From Bacteroidales bacterium (lineage in GTDB: Bacteria; Bacteroidota; Bacteroidia; Bacteroidales; UBA1715), in NCBI GenBank assembly GCA_031286165.1, contig JAITUU010000022.1, forward strand, positions 1-41,117: a stretch of 41,117 nucleotides of DNA, given 5' to 3'. A program made the position numbers and the translations under genes. Each line of letters begins with the position of its first letter. The stretch's first letter is position 1. This document shows, piece after piece, positions 25,101 to 33,602 of the stretch. Under the pieces are notes generated by a model. It did not search any database, was not told the origin of the DNA, and saw only the letters and a list, made by a program, of their open reading frames with translations.

Positions 25101-28100
25101 ACCGGTGCTTCCGAAATTACTTCACTAAAATTGTAGTAGGCAGATACTTTGTTTGTATTCGCATTGTACACCATTGCCACGTGCGCCCAAGAGCCGTCTG
25201 CATAGTTCGGATTTGCCGGCGTTTGTCCGAGTTTCGGACTTTTTACGGTGGTATTTCCTACTTTCACTGTCAAACATTCGTCTGCCGTGAGCGCGAGTTC
25301 CATAGATTCGTTGATATTTCCGTGACTGAACAGGGTTGCGTTTTGCAATTTGTCGGGCTGTATCCATAGTTCTACCGTGAGGTTTTTGTCTGCCAAATTT
25401 TTAGCAAATTCGGTATTCATAAAATCGTTGATGCCGTCGAAGCGCAGCGATGTGCTGTGGTCGGAAACGCTGCCATTGCGCACGCCGAGTACTTGGAAAT
25501 TGTCTTTTGTGAGCAATCCCTGTGCTATTGGCTCGTTGAAGTTGAGGCGTATTTCGTCTTCCACTTCGAGTATTCCATCGGCGGGTTGTGCCGAACCGAA
25601 GAGGCGCGGACAGTACATATCTTTGATACCGCTGTGAATTTCGGATTCTGCAATTACTTTGTCCACCGTGAGCGGCTGACCATTGACCATACACACTCCT
25701 ACGGCGCGAATGTCGTAGTGTTGGTCGGATTGCGCATCCATAAAGAGTTTGTAATAAATGGAACCTCTGTCGGCTTCGTCTATCATACTCACATACTCAC
25801 TTCCAAGAGAGGCTGCATCGGCTGCATACAGCGCAGGGTCGGCGTAGAAGTTCATCAGCGGTTTCCAATCCAAATCGGATTGCGATGCGGTTTTGCGCTG
25901 CAATTCAATGTGGTGGAAATTATCGTAATTTTGGTCGAAATCGTTAATGGTAACATTGAGATAATGTGCAGAAACGCCGTTTACGGGGAGTGTATCCAAT
26001 TTGGTGTTATACACCCATTCTGTGGTGGGTTGCCGCAAATTTGGGCGGGTACACGAAGGCGTAAAATGGATTGAGAACGTTGCAGTATCGGCAATCGCAT
26101 CGCATTTTGAGCGGAAGATTACTTTCAAATCGGTATAATCCATATCAATGCCGCGACCAACTTCCAATGTTTTGACAACCATAGTACCGCCCGGAATTAC
26201 AAAGTACCGACCATTGCCCACAGGCGCACCGTCTATGAAGAATTTTGCGCCGCGTTGCGCACTTGCGTTGTCTATCACCAATTCGGCTTCCATATCTACG
26301 TTTTTGGGCGCATTGTTGTACATTGTCAGTTTGAAATTGCCGGTGCCGCCCGAAGGAACATTCACCATATTGGTCGGTTCTATTTGTATGCCGGGTTGTT
26401 GCAACTGAATGGTTTTTGCCGACAATATTTTTTTGCCCGGTTCAAAATATTTGGTTACTACTTCGTTTTCGTAAGGACAAGAGGTGGCTCCGCCCTGTGT
26501 GTAGAAAATAAAGGTAGAGTAACTGTTTTTGGGTTTCACATCGTTCGCTTGTCCTTCGCCCAAAGTTCCGTCATTATATTCTTCATCGCTTCGTTCCCAT
26601 TTTTCATACGTTTGTTTTTTCTCGTTCCATTTGGGCTGATTCATTACGTCCACGCTGAAATAGTTGCCGCTATCGCCATCGTTGAGCACAAAGCCTTTAT
26701 CGTGGTTACGCGCTTGCGTGCTGCTCATACCTCCGCCTTGTGTTGTAACGGCACCTTCCGATAGTTTAAAACTCGCGCCGGTTCCGTTTGCAGTTCCGCC
26801 GAATTCTTGGAAATAGTGCAAATCAACAGAAAATTCAAACGTACTTGTATGTTCATTGGTGGTAGAATACTGTTCGGAATATTCTATTTTCGATGCACCT
26901 TCAAAGGAGTAATTTTGAAGCAGAAAATCGTCTTTGTGTTCTATGGCAAATACTTTTGCCTGTTCGTTTTTCCGTATCACTCCTTCCCATCGTTCTATGG
27001 ATTGATTGAGGGTAAGAATGGTATCCGATGCTATGTATTTAACCTCGCCATTCGGGGTAGTATTGGCATTGTGCGGAGCAAACCATCGGTAATAGCTTGC
27101 TGTGCCGGCAGGATTCGACTTGCCGTAATTTGCATCGGAAGGCGGCAGCATAGATACCACTACCATTTCATTGTTTGCGTTGGCAAGTGCTTGCAACTGT
27201 TCGTTTGTATAATCTTTGTAAACAGAATAGGCGTATTTGCTCAACACATTGTTGCGCTGTTCTTTCAGCATTGGCATCACTACATTGATAACGTGCTGTT
27301 GTGAATAAGCAAACGAGGTATTAAACAGTTTTGACATTGCCAATCCTTTGCTTTGCACCAAATACCAATCGTTTACTTCCAATTTTTTCTGCTGTAAAAC
27401 AGGGTCGTACTTTTCTTTTTTAATAAAAGAGAGATTGGTAGTAGTAGAAAGTACAATATTGGTTGAAGTACCAATATACACATCGGCATCGGCTCCCACA
27501 CCGCCGGGCGAATCATCGGTGCTGTATTTGATTTTGGTGGTATAGGTAGTAGATTCTGAATCTTCGCCGGTATATTGTTCGCTGTGTTGAAGTGCTAAGC
27601 CTAAGTCATTTCCGACTTCTACTTTCGTTTCAACTCCCATAGTAAATGTGCCTGAAACTGTAACCTGTGTATGTCCGGTATGGAGTACCCAAGTTTCGCT
27701 TCCTGTTTCGGAAAGCGAGCCTTTATAAAATGATTTTTTTGTAACAGAAGCACCTGCTTCGAGGTATGAGTAACTTTTCGAGCCGGGCGGGTCGCGCAGC
27801 ACCATCAATACATCGTCGGGTCCGTTGGTTACAAAATCGTTTCCTTCCGATTTATCGCCCACCACAATAGCATTGAGGCTCCACGCCACGGCGGGATTGC
27901 TTTTCATTACTATATCGGCTTTTTGCACCGGATTGCCGGGTTCAATAGAACCAATAGTGAAGCGGTACGCCGCCACGCCGAATTCATCGGTTTTGATAAT
28001 GGTATCGGCAACTGCGGCAAAGGCGTTTTGGATTTTGAGTTCGCTTTCCTGTACCGGCACTTTATTGAGTTTTTCTGTATCTTCTACCCATCGCACACCA

Positions 28101-31100
28101 TTGTATATATAATACGGATAGGCTTCAAAGAGCGAAATGGTGTATAATGCCGCCTTGTGGCTTTCATAAATGGCGTAGGGAGTTTGTGTGCTTTCGTTTT
28201 TGAGGATATATCCGTTTGTTTTGTTCCATAAGGTAATGGTATCGGTATTTCCCAACAGGTCGGAAGCCACATATTTTTCTATTCCGAAGAAAGGCGTAAC
28301 GGGGTCTTTCACGCTTGCGCCTGTGTGCTGCTCTACCGCAATGCTCGATGTGGTGCGCACGGCGTAATTCAATTTGGCGTGGTAGGGTGCTTCATCTTTA
28401 TACGGAGGCAGATACGTGTAGGAATCACTTGTTTTCCAATAAATGGAATCGTTTACCACTTCGTGCTGTTCGGTAGTTTCTATGAGTTTGTTTGCAAAAT
28501 TGCCTCCGGCAATCACTGCGTTTTCGTAAGTAACGCCGTAGCCGGGTACATTGATTTTGAGCGTAAATCCATCTTCGGGAATAATGTTTACGGCAAATTC
28601 GCCTGTTTTTTTACTTGGATATACGGTTATTTTCGTTCCGTTGCCGGCATACACCACTTTGGTACTGTCGGGCGCAATGCCGTAATTTCGGTCGTGCGTA
28701 GTTTGATAATGGGCAATCATTTCGGTTTTATCGGTTTTTTGCGGAATATCCTGCGGCGAACCGTAGAGGCGTCCGTTTGCTTCGTCCCATTCCAAGGAAA
28801 GCGTTACGCCATCGCCCAAATTGTTGGTAGAAAGCGAGTGCCCCACCGGAAAGGCTTCCTGCTCGGTGCCGCCCGCAATACGCCCTATATAGCGAATGGT
28901 GGTATTGTCGCGCAAGGCTACATTCAGCACTTCGTCTTGATAATTCAGGTCATTGCCCTGCGGGTCGGTAATTTTTCCGCCGTTTGTAAATGTGTGGAAC
29001 TGTTTCACCGCTTTTACTTCGTGTACGCCTATGGGCACATTAAATTCAAATTCTCCCGGTGCGAGCGGTTGGTTGTCTTTATCTAAACCGCTACCCGAAA
29101 GCACTCGTGTACCTCTGCTCATTACCGGAACGTTGTCTATCTCGAAACCAACGCCGTTTACAGGCACTGTTCCGCCTTCATACAGTACCCGCCCTTTTAC
29201 TCTGAAACTCGATTTGTCCACAAAATTAACCGTGTGGCTTTGCACATTGGCAGAGATAAAGCGCACCTCTTTTGTCGATTCAAAGGTGTGTGCGCCGAGT
29301 TTGGGAACTAAATAGTAGGCTGTTCCGTTGCCAAGGTAAGGCACGGAGCGAATGGAATAGGAACCGTCTTGTGCCGTAACGCCTTTGTAGCCAAGCAATG
29401 CTGCGCTCGGTACGGTGGTATCGAGCGTAACGCCGCTGCCGAATATTCCGTGATTGGCATTGTAGTTTGCGCCCGAAAAGGAAACATCGTAAAAAGCCCC
29501 TGCTGTGGCGTAATTGAAGGTGTAGTACGCGAGCAAGCCGTTTTCGCCGCCGGTGAGGTAGCGGTTGTAGTCGCGCTTGATTTCGTCAGCCGTGAGGGCT
29601 TTGCTCCATATACGCACTTCGTCTATATTGCCCGCAAATAGTGCGCCACCGCCCAACACTACAAAATTACTATTGCCCGTTACTGTGCCGGTGAAATTGA
29701 CGCTTGCTTCTTGAACGCCATTGATATAGAGGTATATTTTGCCTGCCGCTTTATCGTACACGCCTGTGAGGTGTACATACTGTGAGGCAGATGCCGTTAC
29801 GGTAGATGTTACGGTAGTAGTTCCTACTTTGAAATAGAATTTCCTGTCGCTGCCGATACCGAGTTCATACATATTGTTTTTTGTAATAACCTGTTGCATT
29901 CCCGAAGTACTTGTGGGCATTACCCACGCCTGCAAGGTAACGGCGGCGGTATTGTCTTTCAACAAATTGGTATTGGTGATGAATGCTTCCGCGCCCGCAA
30001 TGAATTTCAAACTTTTGGCGGGAATGGCGTCTTCGGTGGTGGCGTTTACTTCCACGTATTCTTCGGCTTGTCCGTTCTCAAAAGTTATGCGACCGTAGAA
30101 GTCGCCGGTGGGGGTGCGGAAACCAATATCGGTTTTCGGATTGCCGACATTTCCTTCCATTGTTTCGCCGGCGCAGCTCAGCAAGCCTTTTACCCGATAT
30201 TCATAAATAACGCCCGGCAGTCCGGTATCGTCTTTATAGGTATAATTATTGTTTACCGCCGAGCCGTTCATTGTGGCTATCTGTTTGTATGCCTCTGTTG
30301 TTCCGTAGGTTTTGCGCAAAATTGAAAATTCATCGAATACGCCGGTGGTTGTCCAATTGATTTCCGCCCGGTCGGAAAAATAGCCTTTCGAGGCGGTAAC
30401 GCTTTCTACGCTTCCTATTTCGCTCGGCGTAATATCGCCGGTATTCACGCTCGGAATATTTCCATACGATTCGTTGGGCGTTACTTTTACTTCGTAGTAG
30501 TATTTATTACACACTCTGATTTGATTGTCGATATATGATTTTTTCTCGAAATCGCTTGCGGAAAGCGTAATTTCATCTTTGGCGTTGGTAGTAACATTCA
30601 CGCGGGAAATCACAAATTTAGTGCCTGTACTCCATACATTGCCCGTAATATCCCACGTAATGGTAGCCGATTTGCCGTTGCTCGCCAACACCGCTTTTGC
30701 GTTAAGCGGCTTTTTATGAACGGTATTTACGGCAAAACCGCTTATTTCCCGCATAAAGGTATTTACATTGTTCCACGCGGTGTAATTCTGTGCGGTGGTG
30801 GAGCGGTAGAGCCTAAACGTGTAGGTATCGTTACTGCCTTCGGCTACGTCTATTTCATACGAGTAATTTGTTTTTGAACCTTGATAGGCTACATTGGCGG
30901 TTGTGGCTGTTCCTCCGTTGCGCTGTATCCAAATCACGAAATTATCCGGCACATAATTGGCTGCCGGCGCATTGGGAATGCTCCACGAGAGCGTTATTTT
31001 GCGCGTGGTAGCATTCAATTCCGCTTTGAAATCGTTGGCAGGTTGCGGATAGGCAGGTATGGTAAATTCGGCACTTTCCGTTACATACGTAATATTACTG

Positions 31101-31924
31101 TTTTCGGTAGGCGTATAACTTTGCCGCAGTTTGTAGGTTTGTGCTGCGTTCAAATTCAAGGCATTGCTTCCCGTAGCGTTCAAAACGATGGTTCCCGATG
31201 TGGCATTTTGGGCAAAAGAGGTGGTTCCGTTCGGGACAACGCTTCCGTTCACACCAACCAAACTGATGGCTCCGGAACTGTTTACATTTCCCGAAGAACC
31301 TTTACTCCACCCAATATTGACGGTGGGAGTTGCACCGTTGTTACCGTAGGTGTGCGTATTCACGGTAAAATTGCTGCGCGACCAAGAGGGTTCAATAGTG
31401 AGAGTAGCATTAATACTCTGTTGCGCAGTTGCCCCACGATTCCACCATACTCCCTCAAATTTAACGGATTGCTGAACATTTAACTGACTTTGTCTGACTT
31501 TCCACTTAATCCGCATCCATCTGTGATCGCCATCTTTCCAAATTTTTTCCATTGACCACAACTCAGTGCCATTTTCTGTTACCGCACTTGGTCCATTTCC
31601 TTCTCCATCTCCACTTATATCTGTATGACCGGGAGTACCATCAGAGAGAATCAGTATTTTTGTATCGCCAAAAGACAAATGCAGATATCCCGCCTTCGGC
31701 GAAAATCCGGCGTTAAAATCTGTTACATCCGAGCCGTTGTCGTCCCAATACATAAGGTCAATGTAGATGCATCCTTCGGACACATTCCATTCTATGTTTG
31801 TGTGTGTACTTGTTGTCCATTTTGTCGCGGCAAAGGCATTCCAATTGCCCAAGCACATCAGCGCAACGATAGCCCAAAGCGTTCGTTTGTGCCGGTTTGA
31901 TTTTTTGTTTAGAATTTGTTTCAT
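22118..31924 (-). CDS. Giant LamG-domain surface protein with T9SS sorting domain
   Basis: The frame is open from 32341, but I choose the ATG at 31924 (MKQILNKKSNRHKRT), because a classical signal peptide follows it (ending NWNAFAA) and the upstream 139 residues are basic and low in complexity. The protein then has about 3268 residues. Rough order: Fn3-like repeats (230-560); LamG 1 (640-810, LQAWVMPTSTSGM ... VRIWSKALTADEIK); carboxypeptidase-regulatory-like and Ig-like parts; Ser/Thr-rich alternating beta regions (about 1390-1500 and 1690-1740); an SbsA-type Ig-like domain; LamG 2 (2150-2330) and LamG 3 (2360-2550); a BACON-like domain (2680-2770); two LAAF-type domains (2785-2880, 3085-3175) around a WNWISLNL module; and a type A T9SS tail with YPNPF near 3190. 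LamG folds usually bind glycans or protein ligands, so adhesion is inferred. Confidence 0.85.
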   Translation of the reverse strand: MKQILNKKSNRHKRTLWAIVALMCLGNWNAFAATKWTTSTHTNIEWNVSEGCIYIDLMYWDDNGSDVTDFNAGFSPKAGYLHLSFGDTKILILSDGTPGHTDISGDGEGNGPSAVTENGTELWSMEKIWKDGDHRWMRIKWKVRQSQLNVQQSVKFEGVWWNRGATAQQSINATLTIEPSWSRSNFTVNTHTYGNNGATPTVNIGWSKGSSGNVNSSGAISLVGVNGSVVPNGTTSFAQNATSGTIVLNATGSNALNLNAAQTYKLRQSYTPTENSNITYVTESAEFTIPAYPQPANDFKAELNATTRKITLSWSIPNAPAANYVPDNFVIWIQRNGGTATTANVAYQGSKTNYSYEIDVAEGSNDTYTFRLYRSTTAQNYTAWNNVNTFMREISGFAVNTVHKKPLNAKAVLASNGKSATITWDITGNVWSTGTKFVISRVNVTTNAKDEITLSASDFEKKSYIDNQIRVCNKYYYEVKVTPNESYGNIPSVNTGDITPSEIGSVESVTASKGYFSDRAEINWTTTGVFDEFSILRKTYGTTEAYKQIATMNGSAVNNNYTYKDDTGLPGVIYEYRVKGLLSCAGETMEGNVGNPKTDIGFRTPTGDFYGRITFENGQAEEYVEVNATTEDAIPAKSLKFIAGAEAFITNTNLLKDNTAAVTLQAWVMPTSTSGMQQVITKNNMYELGIGSDRKFYFKVGTTTVTSTVTASASQYVHLTGVYDKAAGKIYLYINGVQEASVNFTGTVTGNSNFVVLGGGALFAGNIDEVRIWSKALTADEIKRDYNRYLTGGENGLLAYYTFNYATAGAFYDVSFSGANYNANHGIFGSGVTLDTTVPSAALLGYKGVTAQDGSYSIRSVPYLGNGTAYYLVPKLGAHTFESTKEVRFISANVQSHTVNFVDKSSFRVKGRVLYEGGTVPVNGVGFEIDNVPVMSRGTRVLSGSGLDKDNQPLAPGEFEFNVPIGVHEVKAVKQFHTFTNGGKITDPQGNDLNYQDEVLNVALRDNTTIRYIGRIAGGTEQEAFPVGHSLSTNNLGDGVTLSLEWDEANGRLYGSPQDIPQKTDKTEMIAHYQTTHDRNYGIAPDSTKVVYAGNGTKITVYPSKKTGEFAVNIIPEDGFTLKINVPGYGVTYENAVIAGGNFANKLIETTEQHEVVNDSIYWKTSDSYTYLPPYKDEAPYHAKLNYAVRTTSSIAVEQHTGASVKDPVTPFFGIEKYVASDLLGNTDTITLWNKTNGYILKNESTQTPYAIYESHKAALYTISLFEAYPYYIYNGVRWVEDTEKLNKVPVQESELKIQNAFAAVADTIIKTDEFGVAAYRFTIGSIEPGNPVQKADIVMKSNPAVAWSLNAIVVGDKSEGNDFVTNGPDDVLMVLRDPPGSKSYSYLEAGASVTKKSFYKGSLSETGSETWVLHTGHTQVTVSGTFTMGVETKVEVGNDLGLALQHSEQYTGEDSESTTYTTKIKYSTDDSPGGVGADADVYIGTSTNIVLSTTTNLSFIKKEKYDPVLQQKKLEVNDWYLVQSKGLAMSKLFNTSFAYSQQHVINVVMPMLKEQRNNVLSKYAYSVYKDYTNEQLQALANANNEMVVVSMLPPSDANYGKSNPAGTASYYRWFAPHNANTTPNGEVKYIASDTILTLNQSIERWEGVIRKNEQAKVFAIEHKDDFLLQNYSFEGASKIEYSEQYSTTNEHTSTFEFSVDLHYFQEFGGTANGTGASFKLSEGAVTTQGGGMSSTQARNHDKGFVLNDGDSGNYFSVDVMNQPKWNEKKQTYEKWERSDEEYNDGTLGEGQANDVKPKNSYSTFIFYTQGGATSCPYENEVVTKYFEPGKKILSAKTIQLQQPGIQIEPTNMVNVPSGGTGNFKLTMYNNAPKNVDMEAELVIDNASAQRGAKFFIDGAPVGNGRYFVIPGGTMVVKTLEVGRGIDMDYTDLKVIFRSKCDAIADTATFSIHFTPSCTRPNLRQPTTEWVYNTKLDTLPVNGVSAHYLNVTINDFDQNYDNFHHIELQRKTASQSDLDWKPLMNFYADPALYAADAASLGSEYVSMIDEADRGSIYYKLFMDAQSDQHYDIRAVGVCMVNGQPLTVDKVIAESEIHSGIKDMYCPRLFGSAQPADGILEVEDEIRLNFNEPIAQGLLTKDNFQVLGVRNGSVSDHSTSLRFDGINDFMNTEFAKNLADKNLTVELWIQPDKLQNATLFSHGNINESMELALTADECLTVKVGNTTVKSPKLGQTPANPNYADGSWAHVAMVYNANTNKVSAYYNFSEVISEAPVTASYTGIGNVVLGKSIAENGGNYSGKMHNVRVWEKVVNERNIQLNSLLQLAGIEEGLMAYYPMNEGRGTLCEDKARGASLTLQGVEWALPAGYAAATDGSSQYVKIDASTAAFTKEMDFTVEFWFKAEPGQSNATILSAGSGETGSVKPENGFAVGFDAQGKLTFTNNAVKTIVEGEYRDNNWHHFTFSVDRTKGRAQIYMDGYLTNYIDAANVGGIASDYIYLGARGWYRANNATTLVVDNYFKGAVDDIRFWELYRNEKMVRDNNNVKLTGKELGLVHYYPFDTYIEFQGTKFLEFTNKDMRISHTANPETDLFSVVGATPEAIRTSDIAPLKDAGPVADLDFDFVVNNDALIITLKEQEYKIAKTIVTFTVYDVRDLNGNSIVSPITWSAYIDRNQLRWETDRVDITKPVYEPYEFTVKAKNTGGAIRNYTINNIPAWLDVTPSSGTLKSVSYDNIKFSINEGLNVGTYNEVIYLTDEDNVSEPLTLNITIEGEKPDWKVNPKEFTYTMSVFGKMRFNNIFSANKGDILAAFDSNGKCIGVTTSTYDKKFDMWYALLSIYSNSKTASGIEFRMWEASTGKTYKAMPNQAITFVNNTIVGSAEEPVIFDGKEIVYRNIPLNVGWNWISLNLKSDNASSFDTFLQNADWTDKDQIKNADNFISYSGKDKKWVGTLPSLLPTSMYIAHSSYDQSVSISGSAIDPKSAEGTISLTKGWNYIGYVPSVNMTVKEALAGYDAQKGDIVKSQTSFAMFSRNEWVGNLGYMEANKGYMLLRTADNATTFNYPAASATLSNNLRSAKAVSSALQPYRTAFANNMVIVATTTEGVEYGDRINAYINGELRGTGEYVASEGVELSFITISGNETGADITFDLERNGKLIGKANNLVAYRSNAAAGSIEQPFVLDFGTPENGISVYPNPFIDKIFVHITSAESEQVQITLSDLIGRQVLKETRSVEGGTNRLEINGAALGTGIYILQVITNETIATYKVEKE

Positions 31925-32381
31925 AAAAATGTTTCTTGTAATAGTTGTTTTTGTAAAGATGTTCTTTGTCATAAAAAAGCGTGCAAGAATACATGATTTT
32001 TGTGTGGAGGGTGTTCGCCTCCGTGTAAATTTTAGGGTATAATTTGTTTGGCTGCGTGTATTTTTACGTGTAAAAGGCTGTTTTTTCTGATTTATGGGGG
32101 TTTTGGGAAAAATCGGGCATTTTTCTTCTTTTTTTGTGATTTTTCGGAAAAAGTTCAATTTTGTGCAGGCAGGTTTAATTTTCGGAAACGTGATTTTCGA
32201 CACGGGGAACGAAAAAAGAGCGAGAAAAATTTGCATAAAGTAACAAAAAACAGGTTTTTGGTAAGGATTGCAGATGGTGGTAGGAGTGGAAAATAATACC
32301 GTCATTTTGAAACATTGGTATTTCCTCCCCCTATCATTCACCGCCGAAAAACGGATTCGGCAGTGTGTTGTGATGGAGGGA
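31925..32381. other. Intergenic region between the divergent giant gene and regulator gene
   Basis: About 450 nt of A/T-homopolymer-rich sequence. The minus-strand frame stays open through it (139 extra codons), but the translation is Lys/Thr/Arg-rich with no signal peptide in the right place. An imperfect -7 element for the giant gene (TATTCTTG on the minus strand, 31984-31991) lies 60 nt before its chosen ATG. I see no RNA gene. Confidence 0.5.
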
Positions 32382-32413
32382 TTTGTGGATTTGACCTATT
32401 TTATCTATCTTTG
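32382..32413 (+). promoter_or_regulatory. Canonical Bacteroidota promoter (TTTG-N20-TATCTTTG) for the regulator
   Basis: TTTG at 32382-32385 and TATCTTTG at 32406-32413 have the ideal 20-nt spacing. Transcription would start near 32420, 18 nt before the ATG at 32438, which rules against the in-frame ATG at 32315. Confidence 0.75.
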
Positions 32414-32437
32414 CAAGATAGAAAACCGATAAAATCC

Positions 32438-33565
32438 ATGATTTGGACCAATTACAACCACGAAGTGTGGCATTATCTCAACGCAATACGCACCACCGCG
32501 CTCTTGTGTTTCGCGCTTTCGCTCCTCATAAAGCGCGACCGCACTCGTTCGCAGGTGTGGCTTGCCGCCACACTTGCCGTTATAGGCATTGGCTTATGCT
32601 GCGCTTTTTTGTACGACCGCTACTTTGTGCCCAATAATGAAGAAATTATGCGCCCCGTAGAACTTGTAACAAGTGTGCTGGGGAGTATGTTTGTGCTTAT
32701 TTACTTTTTGTCGCTCTTGAATCCATCGTACATTAGTCGCCGTTATGTTCTACTATGGAGTGCCGTGCCCTTGTCCTATTCCGGCATCATACTATGTATT
32801 GGAGCCGCGCTTGGCAATCCTCCGCTGGGAATTAGCAATGCTATTGCCAATATTGGCAGTGTATCGGTTTTGTTGCGTGTAGTTGGTGTGTTGGGCATTG
32901 CATTATTGAATGTATTTATTGCCTATGTTGTTATTCGCATGGCTACTCGCCACTTGAAAACCATTCAGCAGCAGTATTCCTACGAAGAACAGATAGATTT
33001 CCGCTGGGTGCGCTGGAGTATTATACTGTTTGCCGTGTTTGGTTGTGCCATTTTATTTCGTATTCTCAATACAAGTTTTGCCGCTAAAGTATTGGTAGAT
33101 AGCACCTCACTTGTTTCACTCACTACTATTTATGTACTGGGATTTCGGCAGGGCTATGTGCCAATTCAAGAGGAAGAGGAAGAGGAAGAGGAAGAGGAAG
33201 AGGAAGAGGAAGAGGAAGAGGAAGAGGAAGAGGAACGTATGTATATAAAAACGCGCTTAGAACAACTATTTACCGAACACAAACTCTATCTCAATTCCGA
33301 CCTAAGCCTACAAGATGTGGTAATGGCAATAGGAACAAATAGGAATTATGTGTCGCGATTGCTCAACAATCAATACAAAGTTAATTTCTATACGTTTGTA
33401 AATACGTATCGCTTAGAACACGCTATTGGCTTACTATCACAAAAAGTGGATATGTCGATAGAAGAAATTTATACCGCATCGGGTTTCAAAAGCCGCACGG
33501 TGTTCTACAAACTTTTCGGAGAAAAAATGGGTATGTCGCCCGGAGAATATAAGCGTACGATATAA
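32438..33565 (+). CDS. Membrane-anchored AraC-type regulator with a 22-glutamate linker
   Basis: I start at the ATG at 32438 (MIWTNYNHEVW), just downstream of a canonical promoter; the open frame from 32315 would include that promoter. The protein has 375 residues. Residues about 10-235 carry six to seven hydrophobic helices (for example VWLAATLAVIGIGLCCAFLY and LRVVGVLGIALLNVFIAYVV). Residues 245-266 are 22 consecutive Glu, encoded by eleven exact GAGGAA repeats. The C-terminal ~100 residues are an AraC/XylS-type DNA-binding domain (LSLQDVVMAIGTNRNYVSRLLNN and IEEIYTASGFKSRTVFYKLFGEKMGMSPGEYK). Such 7TM-HTH proteins probably sense a membrane signal and bind DNA from the inner membrane. The divergent giant gene is an obvious possible target. 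Confidence 0.85.
   Translation: MIWTNYNHEVWHYLNAIRTTALLCFALSLLIKRDRTRSQVWLAATLAVIGIGLCCAFLYDRYFVPNNEEIMRPVELVTSVLGSMFVLIYFLSLLNPSYISRRYVLLWSAVPLSYSGIILCIGAALGNPPLGISNAIANIGSVSVLLRVVGVLGIALLNVFIAYVVIRMATRHLKTIQQQYSYEEQIDFRWVRWSIILFAVFGCAILFRILNTSFAAKVLVDSTSLVSLTTIYVLGFRQGYVPIQEEEEEEEEEEEEEEEEEEEEEERMYIKTRLEQLFTEHKLYLNSDLSLQDVVMAIGTNRNYVSRLLNNQYKVNFYTFVNTYRLEHAIGLLSQKVDMSIEEIYTASGFKSRTVFYKLFGEKMGMSPGEYKRTI
33170..33235 (+). repeat. Eleven tandem GAGGAA repeats (coding microsatellite)
   Basis: Eleven perfect copies of GAGGAA lie in frame in the regulator gene and encode 22 Glu between the membrane part and the DNA-binding domain. Gain or loss of a unit would change the linker by two residues without a frameshift. 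Confidence 0.97.
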
Positions 33566-33601
33566 AAAAACTCCTATCGAATTTCGACAGGAGTTTTTTT
33601 T
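33564..33601. terminator. Bidirectional intrinsic terminator between regulator and nitroreductase genes
   Basis: CTCCTATCGA (33571-33580) pairs with TCGACAGGAG (33584-33593) apart from one A-C mismatch, with poly-A and poly-T flanks between two converging genes. It is nearly the same sequence as the terminator at 19691-19729. Confidence 0.83.
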
Positions 33602-33602
33602 G

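Noticed and set aside
33170..33235. GAGGAA array considered as a CRISPR-like or satellite array
   Set aside because: The units are 6 bp, contiguous and without spacers, and they are in frame inside a gene.
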